DNA of 64,000 nt from Echiichthys vipera. Taxonomy: Eukaryota > Chordata > Actinopteri > Perciformes > Trachinidae. The stretch is taken from assembly GCA_963691815.1 (NCBI GenBank), contig OY829648.1, positions 17,514,521 through 17,578,520 of the forward strand, given 5' to 3'. The notes beneath the pieces are model-generated. The model searched no databases and was not told the DNA's origin. It saw only the letters and a list, made by a program, of their open reading frames with translations. Shown piece by piece: positions 27,263 through 38,910 of this stretch (position 1 is the stretch's first letter; every line of letters begins with the position of its first letter). A program made the position numbers and the translations under genes.

Positions 27263-30200
27263 GTTTTCACCTTCCGTCTTTTCCTGAGGCTATATTGAAT
27301 TATGTCTCTGTCAGGTCCCTAAGCCCCCTATATTTCCTCTACTGTGCAGCAGCTCTAGATTCAGTATCAAATTCTCTGCATGCTGGCACTTTGTGCATCC
27401 CCCTGGCCCCTCAGATCTTTATCCTAGCATCCCCTTCCCTGGCCTGTGGACAATGCTGAATTCATGCTAGGGTCAGGTTTTAAAGGATTTTACCACAGAT
27501 AGAACATGCAGAGAGCTGCATGGACCCTGCACACATAATCAATCAAGATTTAAAAGTGCTAGGGGCCTGATTGTTTCACTGCCCCACCCTAGCTTAGAAG
27601 GGTCCCATAGTATGCTGAGGCCAAAAACCGAAAGGTGTACTTAACAATTAGTTCCATGCTCAGTTAGCTTATTTAAAAACAATGAGAACAATAGTGATTA
27701 GCTGTAGTTACGGGGATGGCTAATTAGTCCTGTAAATGTATATAGTTCCCATCATGCCCTGAGAAATTGGATTTTGAATCACACGGTCGATCAGATGGAC
27801 CACAGACACTGGTGAATGAAAGTAGATAGAATGACGATTGAGATCCAAAGTCTTGCATTGCTCCATGGACCCCTGTATGAATCACCAATGGCAAAATAGC
27901 AGGGAAAATGGGCCCGATTGCTCCATTTTCTCAAATGAGGCAATTAGTAGGGCAGTCTGAATAGAGATCAGGCTCAGCCTCACTGTGCCATGAGGAAATG
28001 AGCGAGGCACAGAGAATGAGCGAAAAAGAGAGACACAGGGCTCTTTTCACCTCCATTGATTCCTTTTAGCCCAGAAGCATCAAGAGGCTTTTGCAAAAAT
28101 TGATCAGAGAAGGGAGCCACCTTTGATATTGATAAAGATAAACTGGGAGACTCCCCAACACAAAAAGAACTCAACATGGGAAGATGGCTGGAGCTGTGAA
28201 GACAATCTGGCTGCCAATGCAGCCGCATAGCCAAATAGGGAACAGGCTCGCGAGAGGCAAGGGCTTCAGAACAGACAGTGTCCTTTGGGGAGTTTGCTTT
28301 TACTGCAAGGTCAGTCTCTCAAGTGCTTGATAAAAATGAACAAATCAAAGCGTTACATCTGAGGGCTATATCTGAGAAGAAAAAAGTGTCTCTGCAGTCC
28401 AGGCTGACAAGATGAATCATCGGAGATGTAGGAGCTCCAATTAATGCTGCTATTAACAGAGGACATATTTTAAAACTACAAACAAAAGTAAGCATGCCTG
28501 AAATTTCATTCACATCAAACAGAATCAATATCCTGTTGGAAAGAACAGGATGTGGAGTCATAGCTACTAAACGCTGCATTAAGAGTTGTTTTTCAAACAC
28601 AAACATTGATTGATTATGATGTAATGTAATATTGTAGTTTTGCTATCAATCAAGTTCTATTATATGCAAGTTAGGGGTAAATAATGTTCTTCATTTTTTG
28701 TTAAGGATTTAATGTTTTCATTGATGGCTTTGGCTGTTGACAAGACAGACATCACACTTCTTGTTCAATTTTGTTAATCTGCCTTTATTGGCAGACTTGG
28801 ACATAGGTCAACTTCTATTTGAAAATGTCCACATCGTTGTCCAAATATTATGAATATCTTTGTATCTAGAACAAATAATGGAGTAGAGGTTTTGGACTGA
28901 TTATGAAAAGGTCATTATTTACATTCATTTCTACATGAAACCCTCTTCAGGCAGATATATACTGCAGCTACATCTGGAGGCCTGCTGGTATCTTTCAGTG
29001 AAGCTTCACTGAATCAGTCACTGACAGCTCATAGTATGTGCTCTCAGAGCCATGGCCATAGTAAATTAGACAAAAGCAGATTAATGTAGTCATAACCTTG
29101 CCTAAAGTCAGTTGTCTGATCAGAAGTATCATTTTATGGATCCCTTTTGTGAGTCTGTCTTCGAAAAAGACATTTGGTTCGGAATAATGGAAAAAGAAAA
29201 CATACATGTGCCGAACACAGGGGTCATTTCAAGACTGCAGAGGGCATCAGGAGTGATACAACCCAGTGAGGAAAGTTGCTCAAGCGAGTCCAGCCTGTCG
29301 TGACTGCAGATGGGCCAATTAGGAGATGATGAAAAGCTGAGTATGTCCACCTAAACTGTGTATTTGTATCTGACTGGATTTTCTTTGAGATAAGAGAACA
29401 CCTTCTATCCAATTTGACATCACAGTAAATACCCAGCATGCACAGAAGCTGGAGAGTTAAAGTGGCAGACAGGACTTTGCCAGACTTTGTTGAAAAAACA
29501 CCTAAATTCAAATCCAGAGAGTTGATACACGATATCCAATCAGGTCTGGGAAGTATATTGAATGTAGGGCATTCCAGTCTGTATTAAGTATATGTTAGTC
29601 TTTTCCTGAGCAATAAATTTTGAGGTAAATTGGAGGAGCTCGAATAGCAAGGACTCTTCAGGGTAGACTGACAACATGTCTGGCTCATAATGACCCATGA
29701 AAGCACTCTGACATTGGTAATAGCTGGATACTGACGAGCGGGAAACAGTGCTTGGGAGTTTGAGAGAAAGCGGTTCAACCCCCCCCCCCCCTTGTCTTCT
29801 TTTTCCCCCTCTACAAGGGTTTTTTTTTCATCTGGCAGGCCATCTTTCTCTCTCCATTTTCCCTATCTCTGACCTTCTAGAGCATCCTGCTATTTTTCAT
29901 TTCTCCAACCAGCATGGCGGGTTTTTTTTGTGGAGAAACAATATGGGAAGTGTTTCTGCACTTCATAAATCATTGTCTATGTTGTCTCATTTGTTATCCC
30001 TTTAGGTTTAGGGTGTTCCCTCTTTCTATGTGGGCAGACTAAGACCTGATCTCTGGAGGCCTCTTGGAGCTGGAGGTAACCCCTTCTGTAGTTTCCTGTA
30101 GGGTTACAGCATGCATGGCACTGAGCCATGAGAAACCTCCATGGCCTTTTAACATATCCAGTCAAATATGATAGAATATGAGGACTAGATTGAAAGTAAT

Positions 30201-32069
30201 AGGTGGCTGATTTGTCTTTTGACCTTCTAACTATTTATTCAATATACAGTATACCCACAATGCGGTGGTAACCATTCTTTGACTGGTATACTAACTGGAC
30301 TTGGATTACATTAACAATGGTCTCTTTTTCTTGCCCTAGCATTTTCCTAGAACATGAAACAACATTTTCTCTGAAACCAGAGGCACATTTGAATATAGTT
30401 GAAACAGTTGACATTTATTGACAAATAATCAATCCAATGATCTCAGACCTCATATCACAGATGCATACATGTCTGTGCATGTAGTGCACGTCTCACAAAA
30501 TATTTTACCACACATTGAAAGCCTTAAAAGAGGTCTAGAATGTATTATGATGAACAAACCAGATGAAGCCTGTATTATGTTGCTCTAAATACACATAATG
30601 TTAGATGTGTATATTTATGGGTGCTATATTGCATGCAGATCTTAACCTCGGAACAGTTTGTCATATTGAAATATTACAGGATCAGAAAAGAAAACCCCCA
30701 CTGTTAACAATGACACATACTGTGTACATCACATCACGTTTGCAAAAATAGGCAAAGGCATATTTTAAGTGTAACTGTTCATGAACAATCATAGTGCTTA
30801 GAGTAAAAGTCCAGATTGCTTTCCTTTCAGTTACTGCCAGTTCCTTGCAAGTCACTTACTGTAATAAATCAAATCATCACTTCTCACACATTTATTCCAT
30901 TTTGACAATTTTCTTCCCACTACAACCTCACAATGTTTGTTTAACTTTACCATTAAGACGAGACGGATTGCCAAATGATGAATTCTCAATTGAGACTGTA
31001 TTGGATTTATTTCCAGGGATGCCACACAGGACTTTCTCACACCCCAGGACCTTGGAGGGCTGTCCAGTCATGGCGCTTGGCTGAGCCAGGCGTCTCCTCC
31101 CCTCCCTGAGTTTGTCTGTCTGTAGTCAGTCCAGGACCACAGCCTGTCAATACTGACAGAGACCCCACTGGTTAAAGGCTGGTGGGACCCCACACATATG
31201 TCCGTGTTTGTGTGTGTATGAATACATAATGTTTTCGTAGCCAAGTTTTATTTCAGGACAGGAAAGAAGATAAATGTTTCAGGCACTGACAGTCATATTC
31301 ATTATGGTAGTTTCATGCACGTACATTATTTATACGTTTTAACATTTGCTGCCCTAAAACATCCAATAGGAGATCACAAATAAAATCCCTTGTAAAGCAG
31401 TTTGCTTGGATTTAACAGAGGAACAATTAGGTGGGTGAAAGACAGCGTGCTTAAAAAACACAAGGATCTTCAGAAACTGAAATGTACCAAACAAAAAAAC
31501 AAAACAAAGAAAAGCCACACTGTAATTGACAGGTAATAAACTGTGCATTTTAAAAATATGCTCATTAAGTACTAAAATTGCCAGCAGAAATCACTAAAAT
31601 AGTCTGGTGTATGTTGTACTAGTCTTGGGTTGTCCATAAGACTGAGATGAGTAAACTTTCTTCCCTGAAGCCCCCGCCGGTGGGGGTTATCAGGCAGTAT
31701 AACAACATCCCTCTCTGCAGCAACATGTAGCTTGCATACAGACACACATGCTGCATACCCACAGAAAGCTAAGAATCTCTTCTACACGCTCATATAAACC
31801 ATTTGTATAACCAACAAACACAGTTACAACACCGAGCGATCAAACAATGCGAGGCAAAAACACAGAAATATGAGCGGCACAGACAAATAAAGCTGGCGCA
31901 GTGGCTGCTCTGATGTCAGCAAGATTTCACTGCATCCACTCCATAGCAGAGTCTCCACACGTTCCAACAATGCTATTTTTATCCCCTACGACCAAGTTTC
32001 ACTGATCCAGTAGCCAAATATGACAGAAAACAACAAGCGCATTTGAGAAACAAAACCAGAAATGCTGTC
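27263..32069. other. Repeat-poor non-coding interval
   Basis: No gene recognised in 4.8 kb. The 27860-28260 part is repeat-free and of balanced composition, with GCAATTAGTAGGG and CAAAAATTGATCAGAG words, and looks like conserved non-coding DNA. A 13-base C run lies at 29779-29791. The GC-rich CCCCCGCCGGTGGGGG at 31672-31687 can fold into a small hairpin. Short frames at 28319-28606 and 29224-29511 (both -) have no domain character. Confidence 0.35.
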
Positions 32070-32420
32070 TTACCTTTGTAGTATCACAGCGAAAAGTTTA
32101 ATCCACAGAAATAAGAACTGCTGAAATGGAAGGACTACATCTCCCACCATGCTTTGGAGGTCTTTCTGGCTTCTTTGACATGCTTAGCCCGCTTTTCAAA
32201 GGCTCTGATTGGGTCAAAGCGCCTGTCCGTCTAGTAGTGTCGCTCATGCTTATCGCTTTGTGATTTACTAGTCGTTTCTTTTATCTGAAAACAATGCTCA
32301 ACACTTGATTCTATTGGTTCTTACGATTCCAACGAGGTGTCATGCTTCAAGATTGACCAATGGGGACGGAAGATATTGCAGCGCGTAAGGACAAAGGGGC
32401 TCTGTCGCGCTAAAAGGTTA
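32070..32420. promoter_or_regulatory. Promoter-like island, possibly bidirectional
   Basis: ACTACATCTCCCACCATGC at 32134-32152 closely follows the ZNF143/THAP11 site (ACTACAnnTCCCAnnATGC) found in housekeeping promoters. CCAAT boxes lie at 32205-32213 (minus, CCCAATCAG), 32311-32320 (minus, GAACCAAT) and 32355-32363 (plus, ACCAATGG). CpG dinucleotides are denser than nearby (GCGCG, GTCGCG). On the minus strand AAG|GTAAGA at 32074/32073 is a good splice donor for a first exon starting near the ZNF143 site. On the plus strand CGC|GTAAGG near 32384 is another. No coding exon could be linked on either side, so the transcript could be non-coding or have distant exons. Confidence 0.45.
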
Positions 32421-33699
32421 AGACGAACAGTGACACACTGGAGGCTAGCTTGACGCAAGAATACACGGACTGACATTAGCTGTTCTGCTGCTTTTGTGTA
32501 TTTTATCTTCCTGTGGCTGTGCAAGCCAAGGATTTGTGTCTTCTAAATAGTTGTTTGCAGAATATTTTGTTGTGCACTTTGCTGTTGCTATTGCACTTTG
32601 TTGTGGCACTTTGTTGTTGTTGCTGATTTCCATCATTATTGTTACTATTTGTTATTACAAACTTGAGGACGCCTATATATTTCATCACTAAAACCTTTTT
32701 TTCTCTGCTTTATTTCAGCAGCATCAAACTTCTCACAGGTGATGTCCAGATGTTGTTCCGTGGCTTTATTGAGTTTTTTGGCTACTGTGGCATTACTTTC
32801 AAAGGGATATTTATAGAAAATTACATTTTTTTAGACGAGGGAAGAAATTCTTCCATTTATGCTGCTTTTCCATCTGTATTTACTCTGACACAGTTGCATT
32901 AATAGTGCTGCTTACACTTCTGATGGAATCTCAAAAGTCTTACCTTTATTGTAATACCAAGATAATGCACATAAAGCTTGTAATTACAGAGATATACCCT
33001 ATTTATTCTGAGCATGTCATTTTCGAGCAGGAACCTCAAAAAGGGACTCAGGGAAGAACAGGCTAAAGAAATAAAAAAAATAATAATAATGCAGCTGTCT
33101 CACCAGCCTAGATCACAAACTGGCACTTCAACTGAAAATAAGATAGACCCATGCTTCACCCAGAGCCTAAAGAGAGATAAATTAAACTTCAGAGCACTAG
33201 GAAGCAAGTGCTTTATCCAAAAGCTTGCATAGCTGTACTCACCAACATGGGCTATTTAGCTTATTCTTCTTCTAATTCTTATGCTGTCCCTTCTGTTGCA
33301 GCCTGATAATTATGAGGTTTATGAGTTTCCTGTCATCACATTTTGTGTACTGAAGTTTACATTTTTCCTTACCTCCCACTGTTTTTTGAAACCACTGCTG
33401 TGCAAATCTGCCAACTTCAGACCCCAGGACGAGCAGCTATACTGTGACAATGTAGCAGTTGATGAGGATCTAAATAAATCTTTAAACAAACAAACAATGT
33501 CAAACATAATCAATCCATTCAGTAGTCAGTGATATTTTACAGTTTGCTGTATGTCTCTATTTTCTAACACTTTATAGGTTATAGGAAAAAAAGGAAGATG
33601 CCACCTTTGTGGTTTGGTCTGTCAGTATGTTTGCATGTATGCTGCTTTGGGTTTCATCACTGTGTGGAAGTCAGTGCTGACAAGTTGTGGATGGGGGTG
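32421..33699. other. Non-coding, no recognised element
   Basis: Short frames only. A TTG/TGTTG-rich stretch lies near 32580-32650, and an AATAATAATAAT stretch near 33080. Confidence 0.4.
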
Positions 33700-33745
33700 A
33701 GAGAGAGAGAGAGAGAGGGAGAGTTAGAGAGAGAGAGAGAGAGAC
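33700..33745. repeat. (GA)n microsatellite, interrupted
   Basis: Two GA blocks separated by GGGAGAGTTAGA. Confidence 0.93.
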
Positions 33746-34644
33746 AGTAGAGTGAAAAGAAGTTAAGGAGGAAGCCAACCAGGATAATGAGCCGACAAGA
33801 AAGGAAAGTCAAGGAAAAGCAAGGACAGGCCCTTGCAACATTAAATGTAAGGGTCGCATTCATATCCGCATTCACACTCACAGACATCTGGCGGCCGCCA
33901 GGCGAATGGCTGGGGCAACAAAATTGAATCAAGGCCCCCGCGAACTATGAGTGTGAAGACTCAAACTCTGGGCAGAGACTATGAGACTGCATTAGCATCC
34001 CTGATTTGTAATGTTTGAGCATATGAGTAATGGGTCCAAGCACAGATTATGGGGGAGTGTGCTGCAGATGATTTTTTGCAACTTTTTCATTTAATTTACA
34101 TTGCAGGGATTTAGCTGATACTCTTATGCAACATAAAATAGATGCGCTTTAAAAGAAAGGTTAAATTCATAGATCACCAGAATTAAACATACAGCACACA
34201 AGGCAGAGAGGATCGAGGTTGCAACACCCTGAGAAAGTTACTGTCACAACAGACTTATCACCGCAGGCATATGGAGAAAAGATAAAAACTGGTTAAAGTA
34301 AAGATAAGATAAAGTGTTAGAAAAGATGCTGTAACTTATGGAATTTTGTTGTTATCTAGTCCACTTGCAAAGCTAGCTTCTGCATCCTGCATTTATGTTT
34401 ACCACCAAGCCCATGTTATTTCCTGTCTTGCCTAGTTATTTAGCACACTGTACAAGCACATTTTACCAAGCAAAACCCAATCCAAGCACACCCTAAAAGA
34501 TGCACAAGGAAAGTGGACGAGATTATCACTATTATGATCAGGTTTTAGGAGTACCCCATTTCTATTTTACATGTTAACAATAATGGCTTTATAAACCTGG
34601 ATAAGATTTTATGTTGGTTTTGAGAAACCTTGATGTTCTACCTG
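33746..34644. other. Non-coding, no recognised element
   Basis: No gene seen. The last three bases (34642-34644, CTG) are the left target-site copy of the Harbinger insertion. Confidence 0.45.
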
Positions 34645-35045
34645 GGGCCTGTTTCACAAAGCAGGTTTAGTGAAAACTCTGAGTCTGTTAACCCTGAAAG
34701 GAGGGAAACTCTGAGTTTTCCGTTTCACAAAGGGAGGTAACTCAACCCAGAGAAAGAGGGGTAACTCTAGCCTGTTTCACAAAGAGAGGTAACTTAACCT
34801 CTCGGTCAGTTACCATGCTCTCTGAAACTAACCTGGTCGGGACCAGGTCTTTCTCAGAAAACCTTGAGTTTCTCTCTGTCTCCGCCCTCTTTCAGCCAGA
34901 CACGGTGTTTGATTTCCTCATTCATTCAGTCAGCACACAAGTTTTGCTGTAGTATAGTTCCGTCTGTTATTTCAGAAAATCACTGCAAACATCATTCAGT
35001 AGGCCTACATTAGAAGTTATATTAGGTGGCAACTATTTCACTACC

Positions 35046-35264
35046 ATGGCGTGTCCTTTTGATAACGATCCCGTGGATGAAGCTGCAGCATTACTGCGCA
35101 GAGAATTGAATATTCGTCGGGAGATGATTATCAAACTATTGATTATAGATGTTCTTGCATTTCCAGGCAATTCTCTTTTTGAGCGGTACCGTTTCATATC
35201 ACAGCAGATATTGCGTGTTGCGCTGCGTTTTTTTGCAAATGGGAGTTTTTTATACAACATATAA
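35046..35264 (+). pseudogene. HARBI1-like transposase, N-terminal remnant
   Basis: A 72-residue frame begins with MACPFDNDPVDEAA at an ATG in good context (CTACCATGG). It continues through LAFPGNSLFERYRF and ends with LRFFANGSFLYNI before a stop. These segments match the N-terminal region of fish HARBI1-like nucleases/transposases, which normally run to 300-400 residues. Between RYRF and ISQQIL about 30 residues usually found in the family appear to be missing, with the frame kept. The whole DDE nuclease region is absent, so no catalysis is possible. The family enzyme would cut and move Harbinger elements in the nucleus. A host-domesticated short protein is conceivable but unsupported. The family match is from memory. 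Confidence 0.8.
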
Positions 35265-35334
35265 AACCGCCACTTACGGTAATATTTACTTTACAATGTA
35301 AAACCTGCTCAAAATGAGGCGTCACCATGAGATT

Positions 35335-35419
35335 GTGCCGATGTTTTACCTGTTTGAACAATGTTTTTATGTTACATCTTAAGCTGCTGCCAAATGCGCT
35401 TCTCCCCCGTGGGGTTGCA
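35335..35419 (-). pseudogene. Myb/SANT-like accessory gene, exon 2 remnant
   Basis: Downstream of exon 1 on the minus strand, an acceptor-like TTTAAG is followed by codons for CNPTGEKRIWQQLKM, a stop, then HKNIVQTG. This is the continuation expected for the Myb/SANT-like domain. The in-frame stop interrupts the conserved stretch. The donor and acceptor phases do not join cleanly in this copy, so either the boundary has shifted or a base was lost. Everything after this exon is missing. Confidence 0.62.
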
Positions 35420-35507
35420 CTTAAATGAAATAAACTAATAGGCTCCCACTCAAGCAGTTCCCCCTGTGATATTACTGTGATTGCAACAGGACTCCATTTA
35501 AACTTAC

Positions 35508-35614
35508 GTATTGACCCGAGCAGCAATGTTCTCCCGCACCGTCTCCCTCTCTTTTGCTGCAGCAGCGGTGTAAACATGCTCAAACTCTCCGTATGAGCGC
35601 ATTAATATTTCCAT
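35508..35614 (-). pseudogene. Myb/SANT-like Harbinger accessory gene, exon 1 remnant
   Basis: On the minus strand an ATG at 35614 opens 35 codons containing ILMRSYGEFEHVY, AKERETVRENIAARVN, followed by a clean splice donor (AC|GTAAGT at 35507). This matches the start of the Myb/SANT-like DNA-binding partner protein that Harbinger elements carry beside the transposase. It lies convergent with the transposase remnant, as in intact elements. The partner normally helps the transposase enter the nucleus and bind DNA. The exon itself is open, but the next exon is broken. Confidence 0.72.
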
Positions 35615-35866
35615 TTCCAGTGGTTGCGTAGCGCTCCGCTTCCCCGTTGCTATGGTGACTTGTCGAATCAGGGCTCCATTGATGCTGTCTTTTTTTACTT
35701 GTGGTGCACGTGCTTAACTCCAGGTCAAACTACTCTGAGTTGATCAACCTAACGCAAATATGCTGTTCTGGAACCGAAAACTCAGAGTTTCCTATCTCAG
35801 AGTAGATCAACTCAGAGTTCAGGGTTAGACTCAGAGTTTTTTTAACCTGCTTTGTGAAACGGACCC

Positions 35867-36580
35867 CTGGAGTACTCCAAAACCAGGATGCTGTGGCATA
35901 TTCACTTTATCTTCATTTAGAAAACATTTTTTTGTGTGTACTAATGATCATGTAAACAGGGATGTGAATAATGCCACATCCCAAAAATGACCCATTGAGA
36001 CCTGCATGTCACTGCACTATGGAAATAGAGTCTCTTTATTGTACAAAGGAAGCTCAGATCTATTGGCAAATTTTGCTTTCTTGAATATTGTGTTCCCATG
36101 AATTTCATTTGCTGGGACTGCCTGCACACACAAAGCTTTGGAAGTACTCACACATTTAAGTCAAGGGCAAAAATGTACTTTTCAAATAAACTGAAGACCA
36201 TGTTCTCTTATTATCATTTTCCAGGCTATGCTTTTCCTTTGATTAACAGTGGATGTAGAGAGTTTAAAGGTGTCTTAAGGGGCATTAAGACAAGCATTTT
36301 AAGCAAATATATCATAACTGATTAACATGTCTCATAGGGATCACTAAGTGATGCGTCTATTATGAAGTTACTTTAACTACTTGTCACTAGCTAATCAGTA
36401 ACACACATCTAATTGTAACTGGTATGTTCAGAGATATAATCAGCAACTCTTAAATGGGACTCTGTCGAGTAAGGAGAGGGTCCTTTTTTTGTTGCAAGAG
36501 CAGCAGTGATTTACAAGCCTGATATCCCACATTCCTAACTTCTCCTATTCCCAAGCGGAGCAAAGCATTACTCACAGACA
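35867..36580. other. Non-coding, no recognised element
   Basis: Begins with the right CTG target copy of the Harbinger element (35867-35869). No gene or repeat follows. Confidence 0.45.

Positions 36581-36583
<3 letters not shown>

Positions 36584-36639
<56 letters not shown>
36584..36639. repeat. (TA)n microsatellite
   Basis: About 28 TA units; a perfect palindrome able to extrude a cruciform. Confidence 0.97.
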
Positions 36640-36640
<1 letters not shown>

Positions 36641-38515
36641 CAATTCATCTTTTAACCTATCATTCAAATAACCAGGATTTGGGTAGGATTATTCTAGTTA
36701 TTCTCCTGTTTGGATAACACAATCTACACAATACACCTAGCATAAACTTTATCTATTTGAGTAGATTAAAAAAATACAATGGTTGTCCATTGTATGTATT
36801 ATTATTACCACTTTATCAATACATTTAACAACCTAGATTTTTCTACTGATACAGTATACTGGGCAGGTTTAAATAAATAAAAAATTTGGAGACATTTCAC
36901 AGCTACTTTAGGCACAATGTTGAGTTTCTTATACAATTTAAACAGCAGAAAATATATGTGTTTGATTGGCTAATAATAAAAGAAAAATGGTTGCAGACCA
37001 AATTGTGTTAGCACCTTAAAAAAAATGGAAATTTAACAATGATGGGCACAATTTCTCAGACCCATATATCCATGGTATCAGTGTTAGCTCCAACTTGTAA
37101 CTATCTAAGTGCATGTTTTAGTAATCATCAAGTGCATATTGTTGTATTCAATCTTCCAATTGGTGTGCAGTTTATTCATATATGTTACCATCTCAGAAAT
37201 GTACGGACCAGTGTGACAGAGATGATCTTCCAAAAGCAGATTGGCACTTGGCAGGTGGTAATATTGGACCTGGATGGCAGGAAATGAAAGCTGAAATAGA
37301 CCATAATGAGTTAATGGCCAATAGCCCGGTTGCTTTGAAAGTAGGCACTAGAATCTTAAGGGAATAAAAAAAAATGTTCCTACTTTCTGGTCTACATGTA
37401 GGAAACCAGGGGTGATGGTGCATAGAACTGGAAATCATTCATCTTTAGCACTGGGGTTTGGTGCCGCCACCACAGCGAGAAGTATCTTCCTGTCTATCTG
37501 AACAGTACAGACAGTTATCGCCGTCATCTCGTCAATCCGTGTGCCCAGATGGCATCAAGCCCTCATGTCAACACACTTACTGCCCATTCCAGGGTTCTGG
37601 CTCGGCCTTCCCAACAGGCGAGAGCACCAACTGACCATGCCAGCGACCAGCCAGGACACAGGGCCCAAAATAATAGATAGAATCCACTTCCAACTTCCCT
37701 TCTGAGCCCTCTCTGCCATCATCCATCACCAAAATGAATCCACACCATGGGGTGCCTGGGTTGGATTTATGACCAGTTCGGGTGCCTTATTCTTGTTAAA
37801 CTTAGTGGAACAAAATGAGAGAAATCTGACCCTCTTCCCCTGACATGGACAGTTAAGGAAATTTAATATGCCCTAATAGATTTCCAGAATACAAATATGC
37901 TTTGGTTTGATGCACAAATGGGTTAGAAGTGTTTGAAGTTCAGATGCTTATAAAAGTAAGTTCAAATGAAGGATAGAATGAAATAAATGTGTAATGAAAT
38001 CAGATGCAGAGACATCTCTCAGTGGTTAAAAGATCCTTGATGGTGAAGAGGAATGACAGCTCAGCCAGTGGAGGCCTTTAACCCCCGACTTTTCAGAACT
38101 CATCTCACTTGCCTCAGTGGTATTTTACAATGCAGATTGCTTATCTGCAGTTTAAATTTGGGAGTATTTTCTCTTTCTCTTTTTTTAAATGTCAATCAAA
38201 CTGCAAATTTTGTGAATTTTTCAACCTTCCACTACATGGTGTAACCAAATGGCAACATACCCTTTCTTTGCACTTTTTTGAAAGTTATGAATAAATTCAA
38301 ACTCTGATTGGCCCTTCCATAGAAGGTGGGGCATTGTTTGACCAATTTAACCAATTATGTACTTGGATGAGGTCACAGAACATTTGAATTCTCCTCTATC
38401 TCTAAGATTTCTTGCCCAAAGGCAACATTGGAGCCAGTAGATTCCTTAGCTATTATAGTTACAAACACCAGTTTTACAGTTACTAGTACCTGAATATTTT
38501 TGTACAATTTAAACA
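36640..38515. other. Non-coding, partly repeat-poor
   Basis: AT-rich to 37400. The 37440-37780 part is GC-richer, repeat-free and resembles conserved non-coding DNA by eye. No domain-bearing frame. Confidence 0.35.
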
Positions 38516-38541
38516 GATGGATGGATGGATGGATGGATGGA
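38516..38541. repeat. (GGAT)n tetranucleotide repeat
   Basis: Six GATG units. It could be the tail of a decayed LINE, but no LINE body precedes it. Confidence 0.93.
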
Positions 38542-38666
38542 AAAATGTGACTTTCCTTTATTTTTTAATCACAGATGGCTACTACAGAGCTATGGGGAGC
38601 ATATAGGAGGCCAACACAACAGCCACAGGGTCGCCAGTTTGGACATGCCTTGGAAAGAAGATGATG

Positions 38667-38668
<2 letters not shown>

Positions 38669-38760
<92 letters not shown>
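38669..38760. repeat. (GT)n microsatellite
   Basis: About 46 pure GT units. Confidence 0.98.
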
Positions 38761-38761
<1 letters not shown>

Positions 38762-38873
38762 ACAGGGGCAAGTGATGACAAACGATTGCAAATTGGAGTG
38801 AAGGCTCCCCGCTGCTTGCTTACCATGCCAACGGAGAATCAGAGGCAAGGAAGCGGCTGAGAAAATGGCTGTC

Positions 38874-38875
38874 AA

Positions 38876-38906
<31 letters not shown>

Positions 38907-38910
38907 CACA
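38874..38910. repeat. Short (CA)n microsatellite
   Basis: CA repeat with one CAAACA interruption, 114 bp after the GT tract and in the opposite sense, so the pair forms an imperfect inverted repeat. Confidence 0.93.

Larger units (their letters stand above)
34645..35866. mobile_element. Non-autonomous PIF/Harbinger transposon, complete ends
   Basis: The left end GGGCCTGTTTCACAAAGCAG and the reverse complement of the right end GGGTCCGTTTCACAAAGCAG pair as terminal inverted repeats. With small gaps they continue for about 50 bp through AACTCTGAGTC and TAACCCTGAA. The trinucleotide CTG flanks both sides (34642-34644, 35867-35869); Harbinger elements make 3-bp duplications, and CWG is the known preference in fish. 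GTTTCACAAAG recurs at 34722 and 34774, and ACTCTGAG/CTCAGAGT words are repeated near both ends, probably as transposase-binding arrays. At 1222 bp it is much shorter than an autonomous element. It holds the first part of a HARBI1-like transposase on + and Myb/SANT-like exon remnants on -, the two genes typical of the superfamily. Confidence 0.9.

Noticed and set aside
38516..38541. LINE insertion ending in GGAT repeats
   Set aside because: No LINE body precedes the tetranucleotides; treated as a plain microsatellite.
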